Origin: CALJFL01 sp963669435
GTDB taxonomy: Bacteria; Pseudomonadota; Gammaproteobacteria; Pseudomonadales; Halieaceae
Assembly (NCBI GenBank): GCA_963669435.1
Contig: OY770025.1
Span: forward strand, 2,976,001-3,040,000
Length of the DNA: 64,000 bases
Direction: 5' to 3'
In this document: positions 53,517 to 63,128 of the stretch, piece after piece
Position numbering within the stretch: position 1 is the first letter of the stretch
How the letters are laid out: each line of letters opens with the position of its first letter
Program-made: the position numbers and the translations under genes
Notes under the pieces: model-generated
Seen by the model: the letters and a program-made list of their open reading frames with translations, nothing else
Told to the model about the DNA's origin: nothing
The model's database searches: none

Positions 53517-54658
53517 TGACCCTGCGTATCGGGGTGCTGGCCGGGGAGGCCTCTGGCGATATCCTCGGTTCCCGGGTGCTGGCTGCCCTGCGGCAGCGCT
53601 TTCCCAACCTGCAAGTAGAGGGCATAGGCGGTCCTTTGATGGAGGCCCAGGGCCTCACCAGCATGTACCCGATGGAACGACTGTCGGTCATGGGCTTTGT
53701 CGAGCCCCTGAAGCGCCTGCCCGAACTCCTGCGCATTCGCGCCCATGTTTACCGTCACTTTCGCGATAATCCGCCGGACTTTTTTCTCGGCATCGATTCT
53801 CCGGATTTCAACCTGCACCTGGAGCAAAAGCTGCGCGCTTGTGGCGTTAAAACCGCGCACCTGGTGAGCCCGACCATCTGGGCGTGGCGAGCGGGGCGGA
53901 TAAAAAAGATCAAGCGCGCTGTCGACTTGATGCTCTGCTTGTTCCCCTTTGAATTGCCCATTTACCGTGAACACAAACTGTCGGCCAAATTTGTCGGACA
54001 CCCGCTCGCCGATGAATTGCTGGAGCCAGTAGATCGTCTGCAGGCCCGTCGGCAGCTGGGCTTGACGGAACAGGGCAAGCTGGTTGCCCTGTTACCCGGT
54101 AGCCGGGGCGATGAGGTAAAGCTGCTGGGGACCATGTTCCTGCAGGCCGCCCGTTTGTTGCACCAGCGCGACCCTGACCTTAGCTTTGTAGTTCCGGCGG
54201 CGAGTGAAGCGCGGGCGCAACAGCTGCGAGAGCAGCTGGCACCTCACAGTGATTTGCCCATCACGCTGCAGATCGGTGAGTCGCGAGCTGCCATGGCCGC
54301 CGCCGATGCCATACTGTTGGCCTCCGGCACCGCAACCCTTGAAGCCATGCTGCTCAAACGTCCTATGGTGGTTGCCTATCGTATGGCGGCATTGTCCTGG
54401 TGGTTGGTTTCCCGTCTGGCCACCACAAAATATGTCGCGCTGCCCAATGTGTTGGCAGGCGCACCAGTGGTCCCGGAACTCTTGCAGGACGCGGCCACGC
54501 CGGAGGCCATGGCAGAAGCGGTGGGCGAATTGTTGTTTGATGGTCAGTCCGCCGCTACGCAACTGAGCACCTTCGAAGATTCCCATCGGCAGCTCGCATT
54601 GGGCTATGCACCCCGTACCGCCGAAGCGCTCGCAGAACTGGCAGCGATTGATGGCTGA
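53516..54658 (+). CDS. lpxB: Lipid A disaccharide synthase
   Basis: Glycosyltransferase joining UDP-diacylglucosamine with lipid X, 380 residues, GTG start within TAGTG. LAGEASGDILGSRVLAALR, IDSPDFNLHLEQKLR, VSPTIWAWRAGRIKKIK and ALLPGSRGDEV match the family. ASGTATLEAMLLKRPMVVAY is the UDP-binding region. It overlaps rnhB by eight bases. Confidence 0.98.
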   Translation: MTLRIGVLAGEASGDILGSRVLAALRQRFPNLQVEGIGGPLMEAQGLTSMYPMERLSVMGFVEPLKRLPELLRIRAHVYRHFRDNPPDFFLGIDSPDFNLHLEQKLRACGVKTAHLVSPTIWAWRAGRIKKIKRAVDLMLCLFPFELPIYREHKLSAKFVGHPLADELLEPVDRLQARRQLGLTEQGKLVALLPGSRGDEVKLLGTMFLQAARLLHQRDPDLSFVVPAASEARAQQLREQLAPHSDLPITLQIGESRAAMAAADAILLASGTATLEAMLLKRPMVVAYRMAALSWWLVSRLATTKYVALPNVLAGAPVVPELLQDAATPEAMAEAVGELLFDGQSAATQLSTFEDSHRQLALGYAPRTAEALAELAAIDG

Positions 54659-55274
54659 CCTGTTCGACCTGGATTACCAACAGCGTGAGGATGCCGGTCA
54701 GCTGGTTGCCGGGGTGGACGAGGTGGGCCGTGGCCCATTGGCGGGTGACGTGGTGACTGCCGCCGTCATTCTCGATCCGGCCCGTCCCATTGCAGGTCTT
54801 CGTGATTCCAAGAAGCTGTCGGAAAAGCGGAGAGCTGAACTGGCGGAACAGATACGCAGTGAGTCTCTGGCCTGGTCCGTAGCTCGTGCTTCGGTTGCGG
54901 AAATCGATGAGCTGAACATTTTGCAGGCCTCGCTGCTGGCCATGCACCGGGCCGTAGAGGCGCTGCAGCCGCAGCCGGGGTATGTGCTGGTCGACGGCAA
55001 CCGCCTGCCACGCTGGCAGTATGCGTCGGAGCCCGTGCTTAAGGGTGATGACCGCGTGCCCGCCATCGCTGCCGCTTCCATCCTGGCCAAGGTCCAACGC
55101 GATAGCGAACTGGTACAGCTGGCGCAGGACTATCCCGGGTACGGCTTTGAGGCCCATAAGGGCTACCCCACCGCAGCCCATTTGCAGGCCTTACGTACCC
55201 TGGGGGTGACCCCGGCGCACAGAAAATCCTTTGCGCCGGTAAAAAACCTGTTAGCACTGCAGGGGGCAGAGTAA
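54651..55274 (+). CDS. rnhB: Ribonuclease HII
   Basis: Removes ribonucleotides from DNA, 207 residues. GVDEVGRGPLAGDVVTAAVI carries the catalytic Asp-Glu, RDSKKLSEKRR the substrate loop, and AAASILAKVQRD the later catalytic Asp. The ATG at 54651 lies in the end of lpxB; the upstream open frame is shadow. The next gene begins ten bases later. Confidence 0.98.
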   Translation: MADLFDLDYQQREDAGQLVAGVDEVGRGPLAGDVVTAAVILDPARPIAGLRDSKKLSEKRRAELAEQIRSESLAWSVARASVAEIDELNILQASLLAMHRAVEALQPQPGYVLVDGNRLPRWQYASEPVLKGDDRVPAIAAASILAKVQRDSELVQLAQDYPGYGFEAHKGYPTAAHLQALRTLGVTPAHRKSFAPVKNLLALQGAE

Positions 55275-55283
55275 AATCCTCGC

Positions 55284-58200
55284 ATGACTGATTTCGTTCA
55301 CCTGCGCCTGCACACCGAGTACTCCCTGGTCGATGGCTTGGTGCGAATCAAGCCCCTGGTGCGGCGAGTCGAAGAACTGGGGATGGCCGCGGTGGCCATC
55401 ACCGACGTGTGCAATTTCTACGGTCTGGTCAAGTTCCACAAAGCAGCCTTTGATGCCGGAATTAAACCGATCTTCGGCGCCGACCTGATGGTGGTCGAGG
55501 CCGAGGACGCCGAACGCGCCCACCCACTATGCCTGCTGGCCATGGACGATGCGGGTTATAAAAACCTCACCATCCTGATCTCCCGTGCGTTCACCGAGGG
55601 ACAGCACCTCGGCGTACCGTATGTCCATCGTCAGTGGCTACAAGAACATGCTGCGGGGCTGATAGCGCTGTCCTGTGGCGCAGCCGGGGATGTTGGCCAG
55701 GCCCTGGTGGCGGGTAAGACTGATATCGCCCAGGAAAGGGCGCGCTATTGGAAGCAGTTGTTCCCCGACAGGTTTTACCTGGAACTACACCGCACTGGAC
55801 GAGAAGGGGATGAGACCCATCTGCATGCCGCTGTCGCGCTGGCGGAGAACCTGCAATGTCCGGTGGTGGCGACCAACGATGTACGCTTTCTGGCCGCTTC
55901 TGAGTTCGAGGCACATGAGGCCAGGGTTTGTATTGGCGAGGGGCGTGCGCTGGATGATCCGCGCCGGGTGCGGGCCTATACCGAACAGCAGTACCTTCGC
56001 TCGCCCGAGGAAATGGCCGAGTTGTTTGCCGATATTCCCGAAGCGTTGGCCAATAGTGTTGAAATAGCCAGGCGTTGCAGCCTGGCACTGGAATTAGGCA
56101 AACCCTACTTGCCGGACTACCCGGTGCCCGATGGCCTGACCATGGACGAGTTCTTCCGCAAACTCGCCCACGAGGGACTCGACCGTCGGCTGGCGGTGCT
56201 TTACGACACCGCCGCGGCTGACTTCCAGGCGACGCAATTAAGCTACCGCGAGCGCCTGGAGTTCGAACTCGACACCATCATCCAGATGGGCTTCCCCGGT
56301 TACTTCTTGATTGTTATGGACTTTATTGGCTGGGCCAAACGCCACGATATACCGGTGGGACCGGGTCGGGGTTCCGGTGCCGGCTCGCTGGTGGCCTACG
56401 CGCTGGACATCACCGATCTCGATCCGCTGGAGTACGACCTGCTGTTCGAGCGATTTCTCAACCCGGAACGGGTATCCATGCCTGATTTTGACGTCGACTT
56501 CTGCATGGAGAAGCGTGACCGGGTGATCGAATACGTGGCCGACACCTACGGGCGTGAGGCGGTTTCCCAGATCATTACCTTCGGCACCATGGCCGCCAAG
56601 GCGGTGGTGCGTGATGTGGCACGGGTGCAGGGCAAGTCTTATGGACTGGCAGATCGCCTGTCCAAAATGATTCCCTTTGAAGTGGGCATGACCCTGGCCA
56701 AAGCGGTGGAACAGGAAGAACCGCTGCGCGACTTCCTGCAGGAAGATGACCAGGCCCAGGAAATCTGGGACATGGCCGTGCAACTTGAGGGTATTACCCG
56801 CAATGTCGGCAAACACGCCGGCGGTGTGGTGATTGCCCCGTCCCGGCTGACGGACTTTTCGCCGCTGTTTTGCGATGAAAGTGGTGGCGGCCTGGTCACC
56901 CAGTACGACAAGGGAGACGTGGAAGACGCGGGCCTGGTGAAATTCGACTTTCTCGGCCTGCGCACACTGACCATCATCGATTGGGCGGTGAAGATGATCA
57001 ATGGTGTTCGCGAGTCGCAGGGAGAACTGCCCCTGGACATCATGCAGATTCCGCTCAATGACGCGCCCAGTTTCACACTGTTGCAGTCGGCGGAAACCAC
57101 CGCCGTGTTTCAGTTGGAATCACGGGGCATGAAGGACCTGATCAAACGCCTGCGCCCGGACTGCTTTGAAGACATTGTTGCATTGGTGGCCTTGTTCCGT
57201 CCTGGGCCGCTGCAGTCCGGCATGGTGGATAACTTTATCAACCGTAAACACGGCCGCGAGGCCATCTCTTACCCGGACACCCAGTACCAGCACGAGTGGT
57301 TGCAACCGATCCTCGAGCCGACCTACGGGATTATCCTCTACCAGGAACAGGTGATGCAGATCGCCCAGGTGTTGGCGGGCTATACACTGGGTGGCGCCGA
57401 TATGCTGCGTCGGGCCATGGGTAAGAAAAAGCCCGAGGAAATGGCCAAGCAACGGGAGGTGTTCGAAGAGGGTGCGAAGGCTAAGGGTGTTGACGGCATC
57501 CTGGCCATGAAAATCTTCGACCTGGTGGAGAAGTTTGCCGGTTATGGCTTCAACAAGTCACACTCGGCGGCCTATGCGCTGGTGTCTTACCAGACCGCCT
57601 GGCTGAAGACACATTATCCTGCCCACTTCATGGCCGCGGTCATGAGTTCAGAACTGCAAAATACCGACAAGGTCGTGGTGTTTGTCGAGGAGTGCCGCGC
57701 TCTCGACCTGAAGCTCAAGCTGCCCGATGTTAACGAGGGGCAGTATATGTTCACGGTAAATCGCGACAATGAAATCATCTACGGACTGGGTGCGATCAAG
57801 GGGCTGGGCGAGGGACCGATAGAGAACATCCTGGCGACCCGCGAGGCGGACCAACCGTTTACCGACCTGTTTGATTTTTGCGCGCGCACCGACCCCCGCC
57901 GGGTCAATCGCAAGGCCATTGAAGCACTGATACGCGCGGGTGCTTTTGACTCCCTCGGTGTCGAACGCTGGGTGCTGATGGCCAGCATGGAAGACGCCCT
58001 GAAAGCGGCGGAGCAAAGTGCCAGTAACCGTGACAGTGGGATTGCCGACATGTTCGGTGAGGTGGTGCCCAGCGCCGACAATGGCAGCAGCGATGTTTAC
58101 GCCCAGTTCCGGCAGGTGCGCGCCTGGTCAGACAAGCAGCGCCTGCGCGGAGAGAAAGAAACACTGGGTCTATACGTCACCGGCCACCCCATAGATGAAT

Positions 58201-58772
58201 ACGAGAAAGAGGTGCGTAAGTTTGCACCTACCCGCATTGCGGATCTGCGTGGGGATAAGAATGGTACGCAGGTCCTTGCTGGCCTGGTGGTGGGGCTGCG
58301 CACAATGAAGACCAAGCGCGGCGATACCATGGCAATCCTGCAACTGGACGATCGCAGCGCGCGCATCGAGGTGACCGTCTATGCAGAAACCTACAACGAA
58401 CACCGAGAGCTGCTCAGTAAAGACAATATCGTGATCGTGGAGGGCAATGTCGCCCATGACGATTATTCCGGTGGCCTGGCGGTGCGCGCAAAGGAAGTGC
58501 GCAGCCTGGTGCAGGCACGGCAGAGTTACTCGGCGGAACTGATCATTGAGTTGAACCAGGATATGCTCAGTGATTCGCTGACTGACGAGTTGGAGAAAAC
58601 CTTGAGCAGTGCCGGGGGCGGGGACTGCCCGGTGGCGGTGCTGTATCGCCAGCCCCACAACCAGGCGAGGTTCCTCCTGGGTCAGCGCTGGCGTGTCGTA
58701 CCCAGTGACGAACTCATCGAGGCGTTGCGCAGTTGCGTGGGTACTGATCGGGTGTCACTGCAGTACGGTTAA
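55284..58772 (+). CDS. dnaE: DNA polymerase III alpha subunit
   Basis: Replicative polymerase catalytic subunit, 1162 residues, the usual DnaE1 length. The PHP domain starts VHLRLHTEYSLVDG. The polymerase active site has GPGRGSGAGSLVAYALDIT and MPDFDVDFCMEKRDRVIEYV with the catalytic aspartates; KPEEMAKQR and FNKSHSAAYALVSYQTAWLK are thumb/fingers motifs. An OB domain (TRIADLRGDKNGTQVLAGLV) lies near 980. Last gene of the long plus-strand run. accA, which follows dnaE in E. coli and Pseudomonas, is not here. Confidence 0.98.
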   Translation: MTDFVHLRLHTEYSLVDGLVRIKPLVRRVEELGMAAVAITDVCNFYGLVKFHKAAFDAGIKPIFGADLMVVEAEDAERAHPLCLLAMDDAGYKNLTILISRAFTEGQHLGVPYVHRQWLQEHAAGLIALSCGAAGDVGQALVAGKTDIAQERARYWKQLFPDRFYLELHRTGREGDETHLHAAVALAENLQCPVVATNDVRFLAASEFEAHEARVCIGEGRALDDPRRVRAYTEQQYLRSPEEMAELFADIPEALANSVEIARRCSLALELGKPYLPDYPVPDGLTMDEFFRKLAHEGLDRRLAVLYDTAAADFQATQLSYRERLEFELDTIIQMGFPGYFLIVMDFIGWAKRHDIPVGPGRGSGAGSLVAYALDITDLDPLEYDLLFERFLNPERVSMPDFDVDFCMEKRDRVIEYVADTYGREAVSQIITFGTMAAKAVVRDVARVQGKSYGLADRLSKMIPFEVGMTLAKAVEQEEPLRDFLQEDDQAQEIWDMAVQLEGITRNVGKHAGGVVIAPSRLTDFSPLFCDESGGGLVTQYDKGDVEDAGLVKFDFLGLRTLTIIDWAVKMINGVRESQGELPLDIMQIPLNDAPSFTLLQSAETTAVFQLESRGMKDLIKRLRPDCFEDIVALVALFRPGPLQSGMVDNFINRKHGREAISYPDTQYQHEWLQPILEPTYGIILYQEQVMQIAQVLAGYTLGGADMLRRAMGKKKPEEMAKQREVFEEGAKAKGVDGILAMKIFDLVEKFAGYGFNKSHSAAYALVSYQTAWLKTHYPAHFMAAVMSSELQNTDKVVVFVEECRALDLKLKLPDVNEGQYMFTVNRDNEIIYGLGAIKGLGEGPIENILATREADQPFTDLFDFCARTDPRRVNRKAIEALIRAGAFDSLGVERWVLMASMEDALKAAEQSASNRDSGIADMFGEVVPSADNGSSDVYAQFRQVRAWSDKQRLRGEKETLGLYVTGHPIDEYEKEVRKFAPTRIADLRGDKNGTQVLAGLVVGLRTMKTKRGDTMAILQLDDRSARIEVTVYAETYNEHRELLSKDNIVIVEGNVAHDDYSGGLAVRAKEVRSLVQARQSYSAELIIELNQDMLSDSLTDELEKTLSSAGGGDCPVAVLYRQPHNQARFLLGQRWRVVPSDELIEALRSCVGTDRVSLQYG

Positions 58773-58796
58773 TCGTCAGCTCGTACACGCTAATCA

Positions 58797-58814
58797 AACC
58801 TGGAGCACCAGGTT
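58797..58814 (+). terminator. Weak hairpin after dnaE
   Basis: AACCTGG (58797-58803) pairs with CCAGGTT (58808-58814) around AGCA and is followed by CATTATTT, a poor T-run. It lies 24 bases after the dnaE stop and may act as a weak terminator or mRNA end. Confidence 0.4.
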
Positions 58815-58844
58815 CATTATTTCAATCAATCCGGAGAATCTGTA

Positions 58845-59129
58845 ATGAGTGATACGCGCGATATAGAGGCGGCGGTATTTCGTCGTTTGTTGGAGCACCT
58901 GGACAGCCGCAAGGATGTCCAGAACATCGAACTGATGAATCTCGCCGGCTTCTGTCGCAATTGTCTGTCAAAGTGGTATGTGGCGGCGGCCGAAGAGCGT
59001 GGCGAAGCGGTAAGCTATGACCAGGCACGGGAACTGGTTTACGGAATGCCCTATGGTGACTGGAAGGCGAAATACCAGACCGAGGCTACCCCGGAACAGC
59101 AGGCCGCTTTCGACGCGGGGAAATCCTAG
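58845..59129 (+). CDS. DUF1244 family protein
   Basis: Small protein of 94 residues and unknown function. The family core is clear: IELMNLAGFCRNCLSKWYV with two close cysteines, and YDQARELVYGMPYGDWKAKY. Predicted to be a compact helical cytoplasmic protein; the CRNC pair could bind metal, but this is only suggestive. CGGAGAA precedes the ATG. It is 72 bp after dnaE and convergent with the next gene. Confidence 0.88.
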   Translation: MSDTRDIEAAVFRRLLEHLDSRKDVQNIELMNLAGFCRNCLSKWYVAAAEERGEAVSYDQARELVYGMPYGDWKAKYQTEATPEQQAAFDAGKS

Positions 59130-59136
59130 GGCAGCC

Positions 59137-59541
59137 CTAGAGCGGGCCGTAGGGCAGATATCGGTTGACGTTGACCTCGCGCAGCCACAGCAGCAGGGAC
59201 TTATCCAGTCGCTGCCCGCGTTTGCGCAGTGCTTTGGCCAGCGGAATGACCGGCGAGTCCGCCCCGGCCTCCCAGCCGGGCAGGTTTTCAGCCACCGCGA
59301 AGAAGCGGATCAGGTGAATTATCTCGTCATCGCTTAATTCTTCGCAGGTCTTGCTCCATTGCGCATGGTCGATTTTCATCAAGCCGGCAAGCACCTGGCT
59401 GTCATCCCCATCGAGGTGCTCTGGCAATGATGTCAGCTGTTCGTCGCGGCTATAGCCGATACAACGCTGCAGGATGGCGGCGGATAGTGCCAGTGCCTCG
59501 GCTGAGGTGCTGGCCTGCGGATCCCAGGATCCAATGGACAT
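59137..59541 (-). CDS. Conserved-looking protein of unknown function (134 residues)
   Basis: Cytoplasmic, mostly helical protein with no signal peptide or membrane helix. Visible segments are LEHL-like LPEHLDGDDSQVLAGLMKID, ELSDDEIIHLIRFFAVAENL and LAKALRKRGQRLDKSLLLWLRE, ending NRYLPYGPL. I do not recognise a domain. GGGAG precedes the ATG at a good distance, and the stop is seven bases from the DUF1244 stop on the other strand. Another unknown gene lies 71 bp upstream on the same strand. Confidence 0.75.
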   Translation of the reverse strand: MSIGSWDPQASTSAEALALSAAILQRCIGYSRDEQLTSLPEHLDGDDSQVLAGLMKIDHAQWSKTCEELSDDEIIHLIRFFAVAENLPGWEAGADSPVIPLAKALRKRGQRLDKSLLLWLREVNVNRYLPYGPL

Positions 59542-59612
59542 GGTGTACTTCTCCCTTGGCTGCGCGCCATTATAAGAGAAGCCGTTCTAGCTGTCTTTCT
59601 TCTGGTAGAGCC

Positions 59613-59885
59613 TTAGCGGTCGTTTTCCTGCAGAAGCTTCAGGTATTGTAGACGGCTGGTGTAGGGTTCCACTGCGGCGCTTGCAGTGCGCTGGACTATC
59701 GCAGACAGGGATTGGTTCCGCTCTTCCTGCTCGGCGTCAGGGTCGAATTTTCGGGCGATCTGTTCCAGGCCATCACCGATAGACATGGCGCTCTCGATGC
59801 CAGCCTGCACCAGAAAAATCTCTGCGAGAATAAAATCGTCCAGCAAACGTCGTCGCGGTGACGCTTTAAATTGGCCTGTTTCCAT
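59613..59885 (-). CDS. Small protein of unknown function (90 residues)
   Basis: Helical protein without signal peptide. It contains RRLLDDFILAEIFLVQAGIE, LEQIARKFDPDAEQEE and VEPYTSRLQYLKLLQEN. TAGGA lies before the ATG at 59885. It may form a unit with the 134-residue gene downstream. No family is recognised; coding potential is supported by the ribosome site and amphipathic composition only. Confidence 0.6.
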   Translation of the reverse strand: METGQFKASPRRRLLDDFILAEIFLVQAGIESAMSIGDGLEQIARKFDPDAEQEERNQSLSAIVQRTASAAVEPYTSRLQYLKLLQENDR

Positions 59886-60224
59886 GTCAATCGTTCCTAC
59901 GTCAATGCGCTTTGGTGGTGCGCCGCGCCCTGTAAAAGTGCGGCCTAACCTCCCTGGCGGGCGTAAAACTGCCGATTCAGATACCTAATTGGTTATCGGG
60001 GTAATACGAGCAAGGCCCGTGCCAGCGAGGAGCGCATCATACGTAATTAGTGTGTCGGATCAATGAAAACTGGGACAAAGCGGGAATAGTTACATGGGTC
60101 GACCTCAGACACTGCCTACCCCAGGGTGCTCTCTAGCCCCAGGTGCGATGTATGCTTGGTACTGATTAATGCGCACCTGCAGTTGTCGGGCAGTTGCTCC
60201 TTCACCTGCCCGTGGAGGGGGGAA
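59886..60224. other. 339-bp gene-free region
   Basis: No credible gene on either strand. CGGGCAG (60187-60193) and CTGCCCG (60206-60212) form a 7-bp hairpin with a 12-base loop just beyond the SIMPL gene stop, but no T-run follows on either strand. The right part should hold the promoter of the 90-residue gene's operon near 59.9-60.0 kb. Nothing else stands out. Confidence 0.5.
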
Positions 60225-60971
60225 CTAGCGCAACAGGGCCTTGGCGCTCACTGTCATGCTAATGGTGGTTTCTCCGGGGGAGGCCACCGGCAAGGCCATG
60301 TCTGCGCTCTCGGCCGCCATGGCCATAACAGCACCCCGTTGATAGCTGGGAGGGCGTGGCAGATTATCGCGACTGGTATTGATCTCTTTCAACTCAGCCG
60401 TCTTCTTGCCCAGGGCTTTTGCGGCGCGCTGCGCACGGTTTTGTAGCTTCTCCAGCGCGGCTTCGAGCATTTCGTCCTGCACTTTCGCCGCGGCTTCCGG
60501 TGAAAGGGCGTAGTTGAGTCCTGCCATCAGGAAGCCGGAGGCCTGGATCTTGCCCGCAAGTTCCAGCAATTCTTCCGCATTGGTGGACTTAAGTTTCAGG
60601 GACTGCTGTCCTTTCCAGACCATATTCCTGGGCATGTTTTTGCGGCCGCCATTGCGGTCGTACTGGTGCACGTTGTAGCCGCGTGTGATTGCCTTGGTAT
60701 CCCGGTAATCCTCGGCCAGTTCCAGCGCCCCGGCCATGGCGGTATTCACCTTGTTCTGCACCAGTTGATTGCTGGCATCTTCCACCTCTATGCGCAACTC
60801 GGCGATCAGCAGGTCCTGGTCAACCTCACGGCTTTCAGTCGCAGAAATATGGAGCAGACTTTCGTCTTGCTGCAGACTGAAAACCGGGTCTTCTGACTGA
60901 GCCCGTGCTGTTCCTGCCATCAGTACAGTCAGGCCTATCAATACAAGGTGAGTAAGTTGCCGTACGTTCAT
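60225..60971 (-). CDS. SIMPL domain (DUF541) protein, exported
   Basis: Periplasmic or surface protein of 248 residues. The signal peptide ends GTARAQ (about residue 25). The DUF541/SIMPL fold shows in LLHISATESREVDQDLLIAE, VNTAMAGALELAEDYRDTKA and SGFLMAGLNYALSPEAAAKV, with the closing ISMTVSAKALL. Family members are linked to oxidative stress protection or outer-membrane structures, without a fixed function. Divergent from the hydroxylase gene at 61120. Confidence 0.88.
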   Translation of the reverse strand: MNVRQLTHLVLIGLTVLMAGTARAQSEDPVFSLQQDESLLHISATESREVDQDLLIAELRIEVEDASNQLVQNKVNTAMAGALELAEDYRDTKAITRGYNVHQYDRNGGRKNMPRNMVWKGQQSLKLKSTNAEELLELAGKIQASGFLMAGLNYALSPEAAAKVQDEMLEAALEKLQNRAQRAAKALGKKTAELKEINTSRDNLPRPPSYQRGAVMAMAAESADMALPVASPGETTISMTVSAKALLR

Positions 60972-61119
60972 GTCGTGTTACCTGTTTTCGTCCGTTGCTG
61001 TGAACTATATGCCTATTTACTTACTGAAGATACTGAGGTCGAACGTGAGCGCTGAATCTACAGAACAGCGCGGTCGTGATACTGTGATGCTCTATGTAGA
61101 TTTAAGAAGGTGACATCGT

Positions 61120-62040
61120 ATGCACGATCTCAAGTTCTATCTCGATGCCATGTCCCAGGACGATCTAATCTATCTCTTCTTGCCTGTCTTTGTGTTGGCC
61201 TTATTGCTTGAGATGGCCATTGATCGAAAGAACAAGCTGCAACTGTTTGACAGGGCAGATACGGTCGCTTCTCTTTGGATGACCTTTTTCGTGGTTATCG
61301 TTGACGTTCTGCCAAAGTTTGCTGCGCTGGTGCTGTTCTATTACCTGCATGGAATTAGTCCGCTGGCAGATGTTGTACAGCGGCAGTGGTGGGCCTGGCT
61401 GTTGCTGTTTTTTCTGGATGACCTGACCTATTACTTCATGCACCGGGCCAATCATGAGGTGAGGTTGTTTTGGGCCGGCCATGTATCTCACCACTCGGCG
61501 ATAAAGATGAACTTTGCAACCGCACTCAGACAGGGTGTGATGGAGCGAGTCCATAAGTACGCATTCTGGATCCCATTGCCGCTGCTGGGTTTCGATCCGC
61601 TGATGATATTCACAATGATGTCCATCAGCCTGTTCTACCAGTTCTGGTTACACACGGAACTGGTGGGTCGACTGCCAGCGTGGTTCGAGGCGATCTTCAA
61701 TACGCCCTCCCATCACCGCGTGCATCACGCGTCGAATATTCGCTATCTCGACTGTAACCATGCCGGTACCTTGATTATCTGGGACAAGTTGTTTGGTACA
61801 TTTTCTGCAGAGCACGATGATGAGCCGCCGATCTACGGGTTGACGACTAACATTACCTCCTACCGCCCGCTCCATGTTGCTACGCACGAGTACAGTGCGA
61901 TTCTGGCGGACATCAAGCGCGCACCGGGATGGCGGGACAAGCTTTCCTATTTGCTAAAGGCGCCGGGTTGGAGTCACGATGGGGAAGACAAGCGCGCCAA
62001 GGTACTGCGTGCAAGGCTGGCGGCGGCCACACCGATATAA
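61120..62040 (+). CDS. Sterol desaturase/fatty acid hydroxylase family protein
   Basis: Diiron membrane enzyme of 306 residues with four or more helices. The His clusters are FMHRANHEVRLFW, GHVSHHSAIKMN and SHHRVHHASNIRYLDCNH, the eight-His arrangement of the fatty acid hydroxylase superfamily. Substrate could be a fatty acid, carotenoid, sterol-like or ether lipid; sequence alone does not decide. Stands alone, with an AT-rich promoter region after it. Confidence 0.9.
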   Translation: MHDLKFYLDAMSQDDLIYLFLPVFVLALLLEMAIDRKNKLQLFDRADTVASLWMTFFVVIVDVLPKFAALVLFYYLHGISPLADVVQRQWWAWLLLFFLDDLTYYFMHRANHEVRLFWAGHVSHHSAIKMNFATALRQGVMERVHKYAFWIPLPLLGFDPLMIFTMMSISLFYQFWLHTELVGRLPAWFEAIFNTPSHHRVHHASNIRYLDCNHAGTLIIWDKLFGTFSAEHDDEPPIYGLTTNITSYRPLHVATHEYSAILADIKRAPGWRDKLSYLLKAPGWSHDGEDKRAKVLRARLAAATPI

Positions 62041-62084
62041 ACTCAACCGCTAGTGATGCAGCGTGGGGATAAATGCGCTATATT

Positions 62085-62102
62085 TATTTTATATTTAAAA
62101 TA
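62085..62102. promoter_or_regulatory. AT-rich inverted repeat before the quinone oxidoreductase gene
   Basis: TATTTTA (62085-62091) and TAAAATA (62096-62102) flank TATT, 17 bases before the ATG at 62119. It overlaps a likely -10 region. It is a plausible operator for the TetR-type regulator coded at 63129, but AT-rich palindromes are frequent in promoters. Confidence 0.35.
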
Positions 62103-62118
62103 ATTTAGGTGCCGAGTT

Positions 62119-63080
62119 ATGAAAGCAGTGTATTACCGTGAGCACGGTCCAGCGGAGGTGCTCGAGGTGGGTGAACTCGAGGTACCTGAACCGGGCGAGG
62201 GCCAGGTGCTTGTGCAGGTGGCCGCGACCTCGGTCAATCCAATTGATCGTCGACTGCGCGGCGGTGAACTGACCGAGTACATCACCCGCACGTTTCCCGT
62301 TGTACCGGGGTGGGATATGGCCGGGCGTATCGTCAAACTGGGTGAGAATGTGACCGACTGGCAGGTCGGCGATGACATACTGGGCCTGGCATTCACCTGG
62401 TCTATTCAGCATGGCACCTACGCGGAGTATGCCCCAGTCGATGTGTCGGCCATCACCCGTAAGCCGGAGCAGTTCAGTTTCCAGCAGGCCAGCGCGCTGC
62501 CGTTGGTCAGCCTCACGGCCTGGCAGGCACTGGTGGAGTTCGGTCAACTACAGGCCGGGCAGAGTGTGCTGGTGCAGGCGGGAGCGGGTGGTGTCGGCAG
62601 CATCGCCATCGCCATTGCCAAACATGTGGGGGCCAAGGTCTATACGACTTGCAGGGAAGCCAATTTTGAATATGTGAAGTCCTTGGGCGCCGACGTGGTA
62701 ATTGATTACAGCGTTGAGGATTACAGGGAAGTCATTCGCCGCCATGAACCCGAAGGCGTGCACTTGGTGCTGGAATGCCTGCTTGGCGATGGGATAGCCG
62801 AGGACGCCATTCGACTGGCCAGGGACGGGGGCGCCGTGGCCTACATGAACAACGAACCCCCGATATGCCTGACCTTGCAGATAGAAACATCCGCGCAGAA
62901 TTTCTGCACCATCGTGCGGACGGCGAGATGCTTAGTGAACTGGTCAAGCTCTTTGAGCAGGGTGTACTGAAAGTCCCTGAACTGAAAGTCATGCAGTTAG
63001 CCGATGCGGTTGAGGCGCACCTGCAATCCGAGGCGGGGCGTACTCGGGGTAAGGTGGTACTGCATATCCAGGATATCTAG
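62119..63080 (+). pseudogene. Zinc-free MDR quinone oxidoreductase gene with a frameshift
   Basis: NADPH-dependent oxidoreductase of the quinone reductase branch. Residues 1-248 are normal: MKAVYYREHGPAEVLEVGEL, GWDMAGRIVKLGENV, and the nucleotide motif AGAGGVGSIAIAIAKHVGA. After NNEPP the frame is lost and ends at 62970. The correct C terminus continues in another frame (DMPDLADRNIRAEFLHH to GKVVLHIQDI, stop at 63080). One extra C in the five-C run at 62857-62861 would restore about 320 residues. This is either a real null mutation or an assembly error. TetR gene 48 bp downstream. Confidence 0.85.
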
Positions 63081-63128
63081 TCGCGGTGTTTTGCTTGTCT
63101 TAGGCTGAACATGCCGCCGAGTTAGCGT

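Noticed and set aside
58773..58844. A hidden accA or other gene after dnaE
   Set aside because: Only 72 bases lie between dnaE and the DUF1244 gene.
60187..60212. Terminator of the SIMPL gene
   Set aside because: The 7-bp hairpin has a 12-base loop and no T-run on either strand.
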